Shown: one piece after another, positions 1 through 6,597 of the stretch
Numbering within the stretch: the first letter of the stretch is position 1
Layout of the letters: each line of letters opens with the position of its first letter
Source of the DNA: Dethiosulfatibacter sp.
Lineage (GTDB): Bacteria > Bacillota > Clostridia > Tissierellales > Dethiosulfatibacteraceae
Direction of reading: 5' to 3'
DNA: 6,884 bases
Assembly: GCA_030591825.1 (NCBI GenBank)
Contig: JAUVAG010000060.1
Span: forward strand, 1-6,884
Program-made: the position numbers and the translations under genes
Notes under the pieces: model-generated
Database searches by the model: none
Seen by the model: only the letters and a program-made list of their open reading frames with translations
Told to the model about the DNA's origin: nothing

Positions 1-1583
1 ATTGTACCCAGCAAACTGTTAAAAGTTCCTACAATGACATATGATATCATGGCAAAAGCTGCACCTGTCAAGGCATATGGTACCTGTGTCTTAACATGGT
101 CAAGGTGGTCTGAACCGGAAGCCATTGATGACATAATCGTTGTGTCTGATATTGGAGAACAATGGTCTCCAAAGATTGAACCAGAAAGAACTGCACTTAA
201 AGTAGCAAGAACAACTGGTGAAGTTGTAGGATCAACTGTTACATAGGCACTTGCCAGTGGTACAGCCAATGGAACAACAATTGCCATGGTTCCCCATGAA
301 GTTCCTGTAGAGAATGCCACTAAGCATGATATTGCAAAAACAAGTATTGGCAACAAAAGTGCCGGTACTGAATCCGAAACTACTTGAATCAGGAATTCTG
401 CTGTCTGTATTTCACCAACAATAGCACCAATAGACCAGGCCAATATCAGTATTACGGCTGTAATAAACAATGACTTACATCCTTCAATCCATGAATCAAA
501 TACTTCTCCTATATTCATGATTTTTCTAGAAAGGGCAAGTATACCTGCAATTATGCTTCCAGTAACAGCAGCCCAGATAAGAACTACCGAAGCATCAGCA
601 TTTCCAAAACATTCTCTCATTGCAGTCCAAGGTATTTCACCGTCTCCAAGAACCCAGCCATTGTACCATAATCCTAAAAATGCTGTGATTACAAGAGTTG
701 CTATAGGAATAACAGCATTGGAAACCTTAAGTTCTATTTTCCTATTGTCATCAAAATCACCAAAATCAAGATTCGACATAGGCTTAGCACCGTCAGCCAG
801 TACTTTCCCAGTAGTTCTTGCTCTTTTTTCTGCTTCATACATAGGACCATACTCTCTGCCCTGTAAGATTAACGTGTAAATTAGAACAAGAGTAAAGATA
901 TTGTAGAATGCATAAGGTATTGTCTTGAGAAAAACCATAAAAAAGTTTCCTTCTATACCCATGTTAGTGAAAACATCTGCAATAAGACCTATTTCATAGC
1001 CGACCCATGTGGAAATAGCTGCCATTCCTGCAACTGGTGCAGCAGTAGAGTCAACGATATACGAGAGTTTCTCTCTCGACACTTTCATTTTATCTGTCAA
1101 AGGCCTCATTGTAGGGCCTACAATAAGTGTATTTGCATAATCGTCAAAGAATATAACCATTCCCATGATTGTAGTGGCTATTTGAGCACTCTTAGCTGTT
1201 TTAGCCCTTTTTGACAATGATTCAGCAATTGCTTGAGTACCTTTCATTTTTCCAATAATTCCTACCATACCTCCTATGGTCAGGGAGAATATGATAATAC
1301 CTGCATTCCAACTATCCGCAAGACTACCTAGAATATATGTATCAAGTGTTCTCAGAAAGGATATAAACGGGTTGTATCCATTAAGCATCAAAACTCCTGA
1401 GAAAATCCCAAGAAACAACGATAATATAACCTGTTTGGTCATGAATGCAAGAGCTATTGCCAGTAAAGGTGGTAACAGTGACAATATTCCATAGGGACTG
1501 CCGCCATCTTCGGCAAAGGCCGGAGTAATAAACAATAATAGCATAATAATAACTAATCCAAATATTTTTCTGTTTGATTTCAT
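1..1583 (-). CDS. NhaC-family Na+/H+ antiporter, 3' end cut by window edge
   Basis: This is an integral membrane antiporter, expected to exchange cytoplasmic Na+ (or an organic substrate) for H+. I translated 527 codons from the ATG at 1583 with no stop before the left edge, so the C-terminus is missing. The protein opens with a signal-peptide-like segment (about residues 1-24, hydrophobic core then PAFA-ED), followed by many hydrophobic helices. The family signature GDHCSPISDTT is at residues 472-482, and FFDDYANT at 145-152 is a conserved intramembrane acidic segment. A hydrophilic loop lies at about 240-285. The start is supported by AAGGAGG at 1590-1596, six bases from the ATG. It is transcribed alone, behind a terminator and its own promoter. 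Relatives include Na+/H+ antiporters and amino-acid-linked antiporters such as malate/lactate or lysine-associated NhaC homologues. The family call is firm, but the substrate is not determinable here. Confidence 0.93.
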   Translation of the reverse strand, partial: MKSNRKIFGLVIIMLLLFITPAFAEDGGSPYGILSLLPPLLAIALAFMTKQVILSLFLGIFSGVLMLNGYNPFISFLRTLDTYILGSLADSWNAGIIIFSLTIGGMVGIIGKMKGTQAIAESLSKRAKTAKSAQIATTIMGMVIFFDDYANTLIVGPTMRPLTDKMKVSREKLSYIVDSTAAPVAGMAAISTWVGYEIGLIADVFTNMGIEGNFFMVFLKTIPYAFYNIFTLVLIYTLILQGREYGPMYEAEKRARTTGKVLADGAKPMSNLDFGDFDDNRKIELKVSNAVIPIATLVITAFLGLWYNGWVLGDGEIPWTAMRECFGNADASVVLIWAAVTGSIIAGILALSRKIMNIGEVFDSWIEGCKSLFITAVILILAWSIGAIVGEIQTAEFLIQVVSDSVPALLLPILVFAISCLVAFSTGTSWGTMAIVVPLAVPLASAYVTVDPTTSPVVLATLSAVLSGSIFGDHCSPISDTTIMSSMASGSDHLDHVKTQVPYALTGAAFAMISYVIVGTFNSLLGT

Positions 1584-1597
1584 AACAAACCTCCTTG

Positions 1598-1637
1598 GGG
1601 TTGTTCAATTCAACACTAGAGACACCCTATGTATCCC
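1598..1637 (-). promoter_or_regulatory. nhaC 5' leader with two competing hairpins
   Basis: On the minus strand, GGGATAC (1637-1631) can pair with GTGTCTC (1625-1619) over a 5-base loop, giving seven pairs of which two are G-U. Alternatively GGGTGT (1627-1622) can pair with ACAACCC (1604-1598) with one bulged A, placing the stem directly beside the Shine-Dalgarno (1590-1596). The two stems share 1622-1625 and cannot coexist. This is seen in the sequence, but a regulatory role is inference. I cannot assign it to a known riboswitch class. Confidence 0.3.
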
Positions 1638-1667
1638 TTTGTAAAAAATATATGTTCATATAATAAA

Positions 1668-1695
1668 ATTATATCATATTTTTGTTATATTTGAA
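1668..1695 (-). promoter_or_regulatory. Probable sigma-A promoter of nhaC with extended -10
   Basis: A perfect TATAAT (1673-1668) is preceded by TG and one base, which makes an extended -10. A weak -35 candidate TTCAAA (1695-1690) sits 16 bases upstream. Transcription would start near 1661, giving a leader of about 78 nt before the ATG at 1583. The position between the upstream terminator and nhaC supports an independent transcript. The surrounding DNA is very AT-rich, so chance matches are possible, but the extended -10 is complete. Confidence 0.6.
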
Positions 1696-1771
1696 ATATC
1701 ATTTACTAATAATTCAATGAATCAAATACTAATATTAAAAATATTATTAACTTGATGAAGTAGACTGCATT

Positions 1772-1801
1772 AAAAAAGAGAAATGCTTTTAAACATTTCT
1801 C
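1772..1801 (-). terminator. Intrinsic terminator after the HAD phosphatase gene
   Basis: On the minus strand GAGAAATG (1801-1794) and CATTTCTC (1785-1778) form a perfect 8-bp stem around an 8-base loop, followed at once by six T residues (1777-1772). It lies about 64 bases after the HAD stop codon and upstream of the nhaC promoter, so it closes the typA-HAD unit. Confidence 0.85.
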
Positions 1802-1864
1802 CCTGTTATTAATTAAATCAATTGTTCTAAATTATAAATATATCTTTTGGAAATCCATCTCTAT

Positions 1865-2497
1865 CTAATCATTAATGATGTCAAATACTTCATCATAGCT
1901 GCTTATTTCATAATCTGCTTTTATCTTTTCTTCAACATGTTCATAATCATTCCAAGTAACCAAGACGGACTTAACACCTGTATTCCTGGCGCATTCAATA
2001 TCAAAGGTTGTGTCTCCTATATAAATGGATTCTTCCTTTTTAGCATTTAGCTCTCCAAGACATTTTTGCAAGGGTTCCGGATGAGGCTTGTGGTTTTCGC
2101 ACATATCGGCTGTGATTACTGAAGAAAAACAATCCCTTATTCCATGCATGTTCAGTATTTTCATAGCCGTATACTCAAGTCTTGAAGTTACAATTCCAAG
2201 AGTATATCCTCTCTCGTGAAGAGTTTTTATTAATTCATCTGCCCCTTGAAAAAGTTTCATGTATTTCTCAAAATTGGCATGGTGATATTTTCTGTACTCT
2301 CCAAGGACTATTTCATAAGGCTCTTCGAAATCCGATGTTATTACATCCTTCATTGTTGCCCCGAAGGTCTTTTTAAGAACAGCCTCGTCTTCCTCTCTAC
2401 CTTTGAAAATCCTGTGTATATGCTGAAAGGATCTAATGATAAGTTCTTCTGAATCAGCCAGCGTTCCGTCAAGATCAAATATAATATTTTTAATCAT
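1865..2497 (-). CDS. HAD-superfamily (subfamily IA) phosphatase, PpaX/Gph-like
   Basis: A cytosolic 210-residue Mg2+-dependent phosphohydrolase. All four HAD motifs are visible: motif I DLDGT at 8-12 (nucleophile Asp8, acid/base Asp10), motif II IVTSR at 102-106, motif III Lys137 in NHKPHPEP, and motif IV GDTTFD at 161-166 with Asp162 and Asp166 as metal ligands. The helical cap lies between residues about 15 and 85, the C1 arrangement of subfamily IA. The length and the stretch around YRKYHHANF and ERGYTLGIVTSR resemble the pyrophosphatase PpaX and phosphoglycolate phosphatase Gph, but substrate cannot be read from the sequence. The start follows AGGT (2507-2504), six bases upstream, lying just before the typA stop codon. 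Only 12 bp separate it from typA, so co-transcription and coupled translation are likely. The terminator at 1772-1801 ends the unit. Confidence 0.9.
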   Translation of the reverse strand: MIKNIIFDLDGTLADSEELIIRSFQHIHRIFKGREEDEAVLKKTFGATMKDVITSDFEEPYEIVLGEYRKYHHANFEKYMKLFQGADELIKTLHERGYTLGIVTSRLEYTAMKILNMHGIRDCFSSVITADMCENHKPHPEPLQKCLGELNAKKEESIYIGDTTFDIECARNTGVKSVLVTWNDYEHVEEKIKADYEISSYDEVFDIIND

Positions 2498-2509
2498 ATA
2501 ATTACCTGC

Positions 2510-4321
2510 TTATTTTTTTCTGTGATTCTTTTTCCTGTCGTTTTCTGAAAGGTGTTTTTTCCTCAATCTCAAGTGGTTTGGAGTAACTTCCAGAAGCTCA
2601 TCATGATCTATGAATTCCAGTGATTCTTCAAGATTCATTATTTTGTATGAAATAGCCTTACCCGAATCATCTGTTCCACTTGCTCTCATATTTGTAAGTT
2701 TTTTGTTCTTACAAGGATTTACAGTCATATCTTCATTTCTACTGTTTATTCCTATTACCATTCCTTCATATACTTCCTGTGCAGGCTCAACGAACAGCTG
2801 TGCTCTGTCCGAAAGATTTGAAAGGGAATATGACATGGCAAATCCGGTTTCAACTGAAATAAGAACACCGTTTTTTCTTCCAGGGATTTCACCCTTGTAC
2901 TTATCATATCTATCAAATCCTCTTATAATGGTTCCTTCGCCTCTTGTATCATTGATAAATTCGTTTCTATAACCGATGAGTCCCCTTGTTGGTACATCGT
3001 AGTTTAGCGTTGTATATCCGTTTTCCTGAATCATGTAAGTAAGTTCACCCTTCCTAAGATTCAGTTTTTGAATAACAGTGCCACTGAATTGATCAGGCAT
3101 TTCCAGAAAAACCTTCTCTATTGGTTCCATTGTTTTTCCATCTTCTTTATGGAATATAACTTCTGGTTTGGATACTGAAAGCTCATATCCTTCCCTTCTC
3201 ATATTTTCTATAAGAATAGAAAGATGAAGTTCTCCTCTACCTGAAACTTTAAATCCTTCTGTATTGTCTTCTATTGCTTCAACCCTAAGTCCTACATTAA
3301 CTTCAAGTTCCTTCTCAAGTCTTGCCTTGATATGTCTTGTAGTTACATATTTTCCATCTCTACTTGAAAAAGGAGATGAATTTACTAAAAAGTTCATTGA
3401 AAGAGTAGGCTCTTCAATATTTATCATTGGAAGAGGTTCAACCTTGTCTGGAAGACCTATTGTTTCACCAATGGATATATCGCTTAACCCTGAAATAACT
3501 ACAATATCACCTGAGTATGCATCCTTTACAGATACCCTGTTCATACCCATATATGTGAAAAGCTTTCCAGCCTTGCACTTTTCCAGTTCACCATTTCTTT
3601 TGTATACTGAAATATTCTGTCCTTCTTTTATGCTTCCTTTAAAAATTCTTCCAATTCCAAGTCTACCGATATATTCATCATATCCAAGAGATGAAATCTG
3701 AATCTGAAGGTTTTCATCATCAAGCTGAGGATAACAATCTGTATGCTTTAAGATTGTATCAAACAAAGGAACTATATCCTCGTTGTCGTCTTCCAGTTCA
3801 TATTTCACTATTCCATGCTTAGCAACTCCATAAAGGATTGGGAAATCAAGTTGTTCCTCATTTGCATTCAATTCTACAAAAAGGTCAAATACCTCGTCTA
3901 CAACTTCTTCGGCTCTCTGGTCTTTCTTGTCAATTTTGTTGATTAACAGAATAGGATTAAGTCCCATTTCCAGTGATTTTTGAAGAACAAACCTTGTTTG
4001 AGGCATTGGACCTTCAGAAGAATCAACAAGAAGAATTACAGTGTCTACAGTCTTTATAATCCTTTCAACTTCTGATGAGAAGTCGGCATGACCTGGTGTA
4101 TCCACAATATTCACCTTTGTATCTTTGTACAAAACAGAACAGTTCTTGGAGTAAATCGTAATTCCTCTTTCTCTCTCCAAATCGTTGCTGTCCATAACAC
4201 AGTCAACTACTTCCTCATTGTCCCTGAAAACACCGCTTTGTGAAAGAAATGCATCAACCAAGGTAGATTTTCCAGCATCAACGTGAGCTATAACAGCTAT
4301 ATTTACAATTTTATTATTCAT
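2510..4321 (-). CDS. typA: Translational GTPase TypA/BipA
   Basis: A ribosome-associated GTPase of the EF-G/LepA family, linked in other bacteria to 50S assembly and growth under cold or other stress. Its 603 residues match the usual length. GTPase motifs: G1 AHVDAGKST at 12-20, G2 RGITI at 52-56, G3 DTPGH at 74-78, G4 NKID at 128-131, G5 region YGVAKHG at about 164-170. Then follow a beta-barrel domain (about 205-300), an EF-G III-like domain with SGRGELHLSILIE at 360-372, an EF-G V-like domain with PTRGLIGYR at 444-452, and the TypA-specific C-terminal domain with the conserved NPCKNKKLTNMRASG at 535-549. The tail is very basic. Unlike the textbook TypA G1 (HVDHGKTT), this one has Ala16 and Ser19. 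An in-frame TAA lies shortly upstream, and no better start exists. It heads a unit with the HAD phosphatase. Confidence 0.97.
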   Translation of the reverse strand: MNNKIVNIAVIAHVDAGKSTLVDAFLSQSGVFRDNEEVVDCVMDSNDLERERGITIYSKNCSVLYKDTKVNIVDTPGHADFSSEVERIIKTVDTVILLVDSSEGPMPQTRFVLQKSLEMGLNPILLINKIDKKDQRAEEVVDEVFDLFVELNANEEQLDFPILYGVAKHGIVKYELEDDNEDIVPLFDTILKHTDCYPQLDDENLQIQISSLGYDEYIGRLGIGRIFKGSIKEGQNISVYKRNGELEKCKAGKLFTYMGMNRVSVKDAYSGDIVVISGLSDISIGETIGLPDKVEPLPMINIEEPTLSMNFLVNSSPFSSRDGKYVTTRHIKARLEKELEVNVGLRVEAIEDNTEGFKVSGRGELHLSILIENMRREGYELSVSKPEVIFHKEDGKTMEPIEKVFLEMPDQFSGTVIQKLNLRKGELTYMIQENGYTTLNYDVPTRGLIGYRNEFINDTRGEGTIIRGFDRYDKYKGEIPGRKNGVLISVETGFAMSYSLSNLSDRAQLFVEPAQEVYEGMVIGINSRNEDMTVNPCKNKKLTNMRASGTDDSGKAISYKIMNLEESLEFIDHDELLEVTPNHLRLRKKHLSENDRKKNHRKK

Positions 4322-4336
4322 AAGTTTTTTATTAAA

Positions 4337-4345
4337 CTTCCTTTC
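4337..4345 (-). promoter_or_regulatory. Distant Shine-Dalgarno of typA
   Basis: The only purine-rich ribosome-binding match upstream of typA is GAAAGGAAG at 4345-4337. It ends 15 bases before the ATG, longer than the usual 5-9. No ATG, GTG or TTG lies in frame between it and 4321, and an in-frame TAA lies just upstream of it. The annotated start therefore stands, with unusual spacing across an A/T-rich stretch. No convincing promoter hexamers could be picked in 4346-4432. TTGCTT with TAAACT 17 bases later is the best weak candidate. Confidence 0.5.
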
Positions 4346-4432
4346 TTAAACATACTTTCATCAGTTTAATACTATTCACCAAAATAAGCAAGCTATTTTT
4401 ACATAAACCTGAATTCATCACATGATTTCAAT

Positions 4433-4466
4433 AAAAATAGTATGTCAATTCTGACATACTATTTTT
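4433..4466 (-). terminator. Long perfect inverted repeat, terminator after ppiB
   Basis: Arms 4433-4447 and 4452-4466 are perfectly complementary over 15 bases around a 4-base loop. Each arm carries five A or T residues at its outer end, so the minus-strand RNA ends in a U run. It lies about 52 bases after the isomerase stop codon and before typA. The symmetry would let it work in both directions, but no plus-strand gene is present to need it. Confidence 0.8.
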
Positions 4467-4518
4467 AAATCCCTTTATTTATAGCTTAAGAGAGTTGCTT
4501 TGTACTTGCCTAAGAATG

Positions 4519-5037
4519 TTAAACAGTTTCTGGTTCTTCCGCTTCATAGCCGTTCAAATCAATGGTAAACTGCTTAATCTTTTGATCTTCTTTTGGCTTG
4601 TCCCTGAAGTCGGTTTTTGTTTCAGCAATTTTATCTACTATATCAAGTCCTTCTGTAACCTTTCCAAATGCAGCATAGCTGTTATCAAGATGAGGTGATT
4701 TCGCATGCATTAGGAAAAACTGAGAACCAGCAGAATCAGAATGCTGTGATCTAGCCATTGATAATACACCCTTTTCGTGCTTTATGTCGTTGTCAAACCC
4801 GTTGCTTTTGAATTCTCCCTTGATAGAATACCCAGGTCCACCTGTTCCAGTACCCTGAGGACATCCTCCTTGAATCATAAATCCTTTAATGACTCTGTGA
4901 AAAACCAATCCGTCATAATAGCCTTTATTTACAAGAGATACAAAGTTTTTTACTGTATTCGGAGCCTTGTCGGGATACAACTCCCCCTTCATTACATCTC
5001 CATTTTCCATTTCAATTTTAAAAATCGGATTACTCAT
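4519..5037 (-). CDS. ppiB: Cyclophilin-type peptidyl-prolyl cis-trans isomerase
   Basis: This enzyme catalyses cis-trans isomerisation of Xaa-Pro bonds during protein folding. The 172-residue protein has no signal peptide, so it is expected in the cytosol. The cyclophilin fold is shown by APNTVKNFVSL (25-35), FHRVIKGFMIQGG (46-58) carrying catalytic Arg48, Phe53 and Gln56, SMARS (93-97), SQFFLM (105-110) with Gln106 and Phe108, and FGKVTEGLDIVDKI (124-137). At the positions of human CypA Trp121 and His126 it has His116 and Tyr121. The Trp change is common in bacterial cyclophilins and predicts weak cyclosporin binding. The C-terminus ends in an acidic EAEEPETV tail. The start follows GGAGGA at 5046-5041, and 12 bp separate it from the SLH gene stop, so the two are probably one transcript. 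The hairpin at 4433-4466 ends the unit. The family is certain. The symbol is by similarity. Confidence 0.95.
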   Translation of the reverse strand: MSNPIFKIEMENGDVMKGELYPDKAPNTVKNFVSLVNKGYYDGLVFHRVIKGFMIQGGCPQGTGTGGPGYSIKGEFKSNGFDNDIKHEKGVLSMARSQHSDSAGSQFFLMHAKSPHLDNSYAAFGKVTEGLDIVDKIAETKTDFRDKPKEDQKIKQFTIDLNGYEAEEPETV

Positions 5038-5049
5038 ATTTCCTCCATG

Positions 5050-6528
5050 TTATTTTATTTTTAACGCCTTGATGATACCTGTAAAATTTTCAAACCTGGA
5101 GTCTGAAATCACACTATAGTTTTCATCATTGTTAAATTTATCTATGTAATTATATACGAAGTTTTCAGCTTCGTCAAAAAAACCAACATTATATAAAGAA
5201 TAAGCTAAATTAGTAATATACTTTTCAATAATAACAAATTCACTGTCATAGTCAATTACTTCCTCTTCAGAAATTTCCAATAATAGACTTTCCACAACAC
5301 TTAAATCTACGAATTCATCTGATGTCAAACCTAGATTTCCATAATTTATTACCAATTTATAAAGCTCTGCAAATTTTTCATTCTTATTATAATAATCCAT
5401 GAGCAAAAAATCAATATCTGCTCTCAGAATATTGTCATCAATCCTTTTTTTTGTTTCTTCAAGATAGATGATCATTTTCTTGTCCATATTGTAATTAACA
5501 ATTTCATGAAGCAATATAAACTTTTCTTCCCTGTCAATACCCGTGTTGAAAAGCATGGAATCCAATATGGCGCTGCTGTGAGAAAGCTTTACATCATCGG
5601 TTATATCGTCATTTAAGAGCAGATAATAGTGCACCCCAATTTTATTGAAATAATCATTTTCATCAAGCTCCCTTAATGTTCTCACTGGATTAAGGTCATA
5701 TAATGGTTCATCCTCGGGAAAGATATAGCCTCCGAATTCCAGATATTCTATAGTTGTTACGGCTTTTATATACCTAAAGTCATCATCCGTCAAACTACTG
5801 TTTTCATAGTCGTAAAACAAGGGAAACTCGCCTTTGTAATCATCATTAAAATAGGTAATTCCACCAAGGTAATCATTTCTGGAATATATTGCTTCCTTGA
5901 AAATTCTTTTTGAAACTACTGCAGCTTCAGCTCTAGTCAGATTTGTTTCAGGTCGGAACATATTGTCACTGAATCCTAAATAAATGTCATTGTTGTATAG
6001 TTCACTAAATATTTCTATAAATTTGTCATCATCATCAATATCGTAAAAAGGCAATTCCTCATTATCGACTGATGGCAATGACAATGCCGAGGTAACCAAA
6101 GCTGCTTCATACCTCGTAATGAATCTGTCAGGTTCAAGATTTTCACCTTCGAAAACATCCTTAAGGCTTATGGTTATCCTTTCAGTTTTTTTCATATAGT
6201 TATCAAGCGATGTGACATATGAGTATGCCCAGTGATTCAAATCAATATCCCCATAACCCACATCACCAGTCATATCAATATCCATTATTCCATTCTCATT
6301 ACCAATTTTATATATAATTTTTGCGAATTCACTGATAGTAACGTTATTGTCCGGTCTGAATGTCCAGTCTCCATATCCATTGAAAATATTCAAGGAATTT
6401 GTTGCATAATAAATATCATCTTCTGCCCAATGGTCATAGATATCAAAATAATATACATCCGCTCCTGCACTTACAGTCATTGAAATTATAATAACAACTG
6501 TTATTATTAGTAATTTAATTTTTTTCAT
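5050..6528 (-). CDS. Secreted SLH-domain surface protein with unknown acidic C-terminal half
   Basis: An exported cell-wall-anchored protein of 492 residues. The signal peptide covers about residues 1-23 (KK-K start, long Ile/Val core, SAGA-D cleavage site). Three SLH modules follow. SLH1, about 27-75, has YDHWA, GYGDWTFRPD and a degenerate TISEFA in place of ITRAE. SLH2, about 92-150, has NHWA and ITRYEAA, but its middle is replaced by a longer charged insert. SLH3, about 161-211, lacks the HWA element and has LGFSDNMFRPETNLTRAEAA. In known proteins such modules bind pyruvylated secondary cell-wall polymer. Residues 213-492 match nothing I recognise. They are rich in Asp/Glu, predicted largely helical, and end in a TPR-like helix pair (about 432-465, ITNLAYSLYNVGFFDEAENFVYNYI). 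There is no catalytic motif. It is followed 12 bp later by ppiB. Function beyond wall attachment is unknown. Confidence 0.9.
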   Translation of the reverse strand: MKKIKLLIITVVIIISMTVSAGADVYYFDIYDHWAEDDIYYATNSLNIFNGYGDWTFRPDNNVTISEFAKIIYKIGNENGIMDIDMTGDVGYGDIDLNHWAYSYVTSLDNYMKKTERITISLKDVFEGENLEPDRFITRYEAALVTSALSLPSVDNEELPFYDIDDDDKFIEIFSELYNNDIYLGFSDNMFRPETNLTRAEAAVVSKRIFKEAIYSRNDYLGGITYFNDDYKGEFPLFYDYENSSLTDDDFRYIKAVTTIEYLEFGGYIFPEDEPLYDLNPVRTLRELDENDYFNKIGVHYYLLLNDDITDDVKLSHSSAILDSMLFNTGIDREEKFILLHEIVNYNMDKKMIIYLEETKKRIDDNILRADIDFLLMDYYNKNEKFAELYKLVINYGNLGLTSDEFVDLSVVESLLLEISEEEVIDYDSEFVIIEKYITNLAYSLYNVGFFDEAENFVYNYIDKFNNDENYSVISDSRFENFTGIIKALKIK

Positions 6529-6534
6529 ATAATT

Positions 6535-6545
6535 CCCCGCCCCTC
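6535..6545 (-). promoter_or_regulatory. G-rich, non-canonical ribosome-binding region of the SLH gene
   Basis: The minus strand carries GAGGGGCGGGG ending six bases before the ATG at 6528. It is a conspicuous G block in AT-rich DNA. The GAGG at 6545-6542 resembles a Shine-Dalgarno but sits 13 bases away, whereas the nearer GGGG pairs less well with the 16S tail. The start is still the right one, because a complete signal peptide begins there. No clear promoter or terminator was found in 6529-6597. Confidence 0.45.
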
Positions 6546-6597
6546 ATTTGGTTATTGTTTTCCATACATTATTTCACACTAACTTATCTAAAAATTT

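Noticed and set aside
34..246. Plus-strand open frame of 70 codons
   Set aside because: It lies antisense to the NhaC GDHCSPISDTT region, which is a clear conserved coding frame on the minus strand.
517..879. Plus-strand open frame of 120 codons
   Set aside because: It is antisense to the middle of the nhaC gene and shows no recognisable domain.
1381..1608. Minus-strand open frame of 75 codons overlapping the start of nhaC
   Set aside because: It is out of frame with nhaC and lacks its own ribosome-binding site. The nhaC start with AAGGAGG and a signal peptide explains the region.
2610..3701. Two plus-strand open frames of 120 and 145 codons
   Set aside because: Both are antisense shadows of typA, whose conserved motifs run through the same bases.
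4433..4466. The 15-bp perfect inverted repeat as a transposon end or operator
   Set aside because: Its position after a stop codon, 4-base loop and A/T-tailed arms fit an intrinsic terminator. No second copy was seen in the window.
4777..5064. Plus-strand open frame of 95 codons
   Set aside because: It is antisense to the cyclophilin gene, covering the catalytic segment on the other strand.
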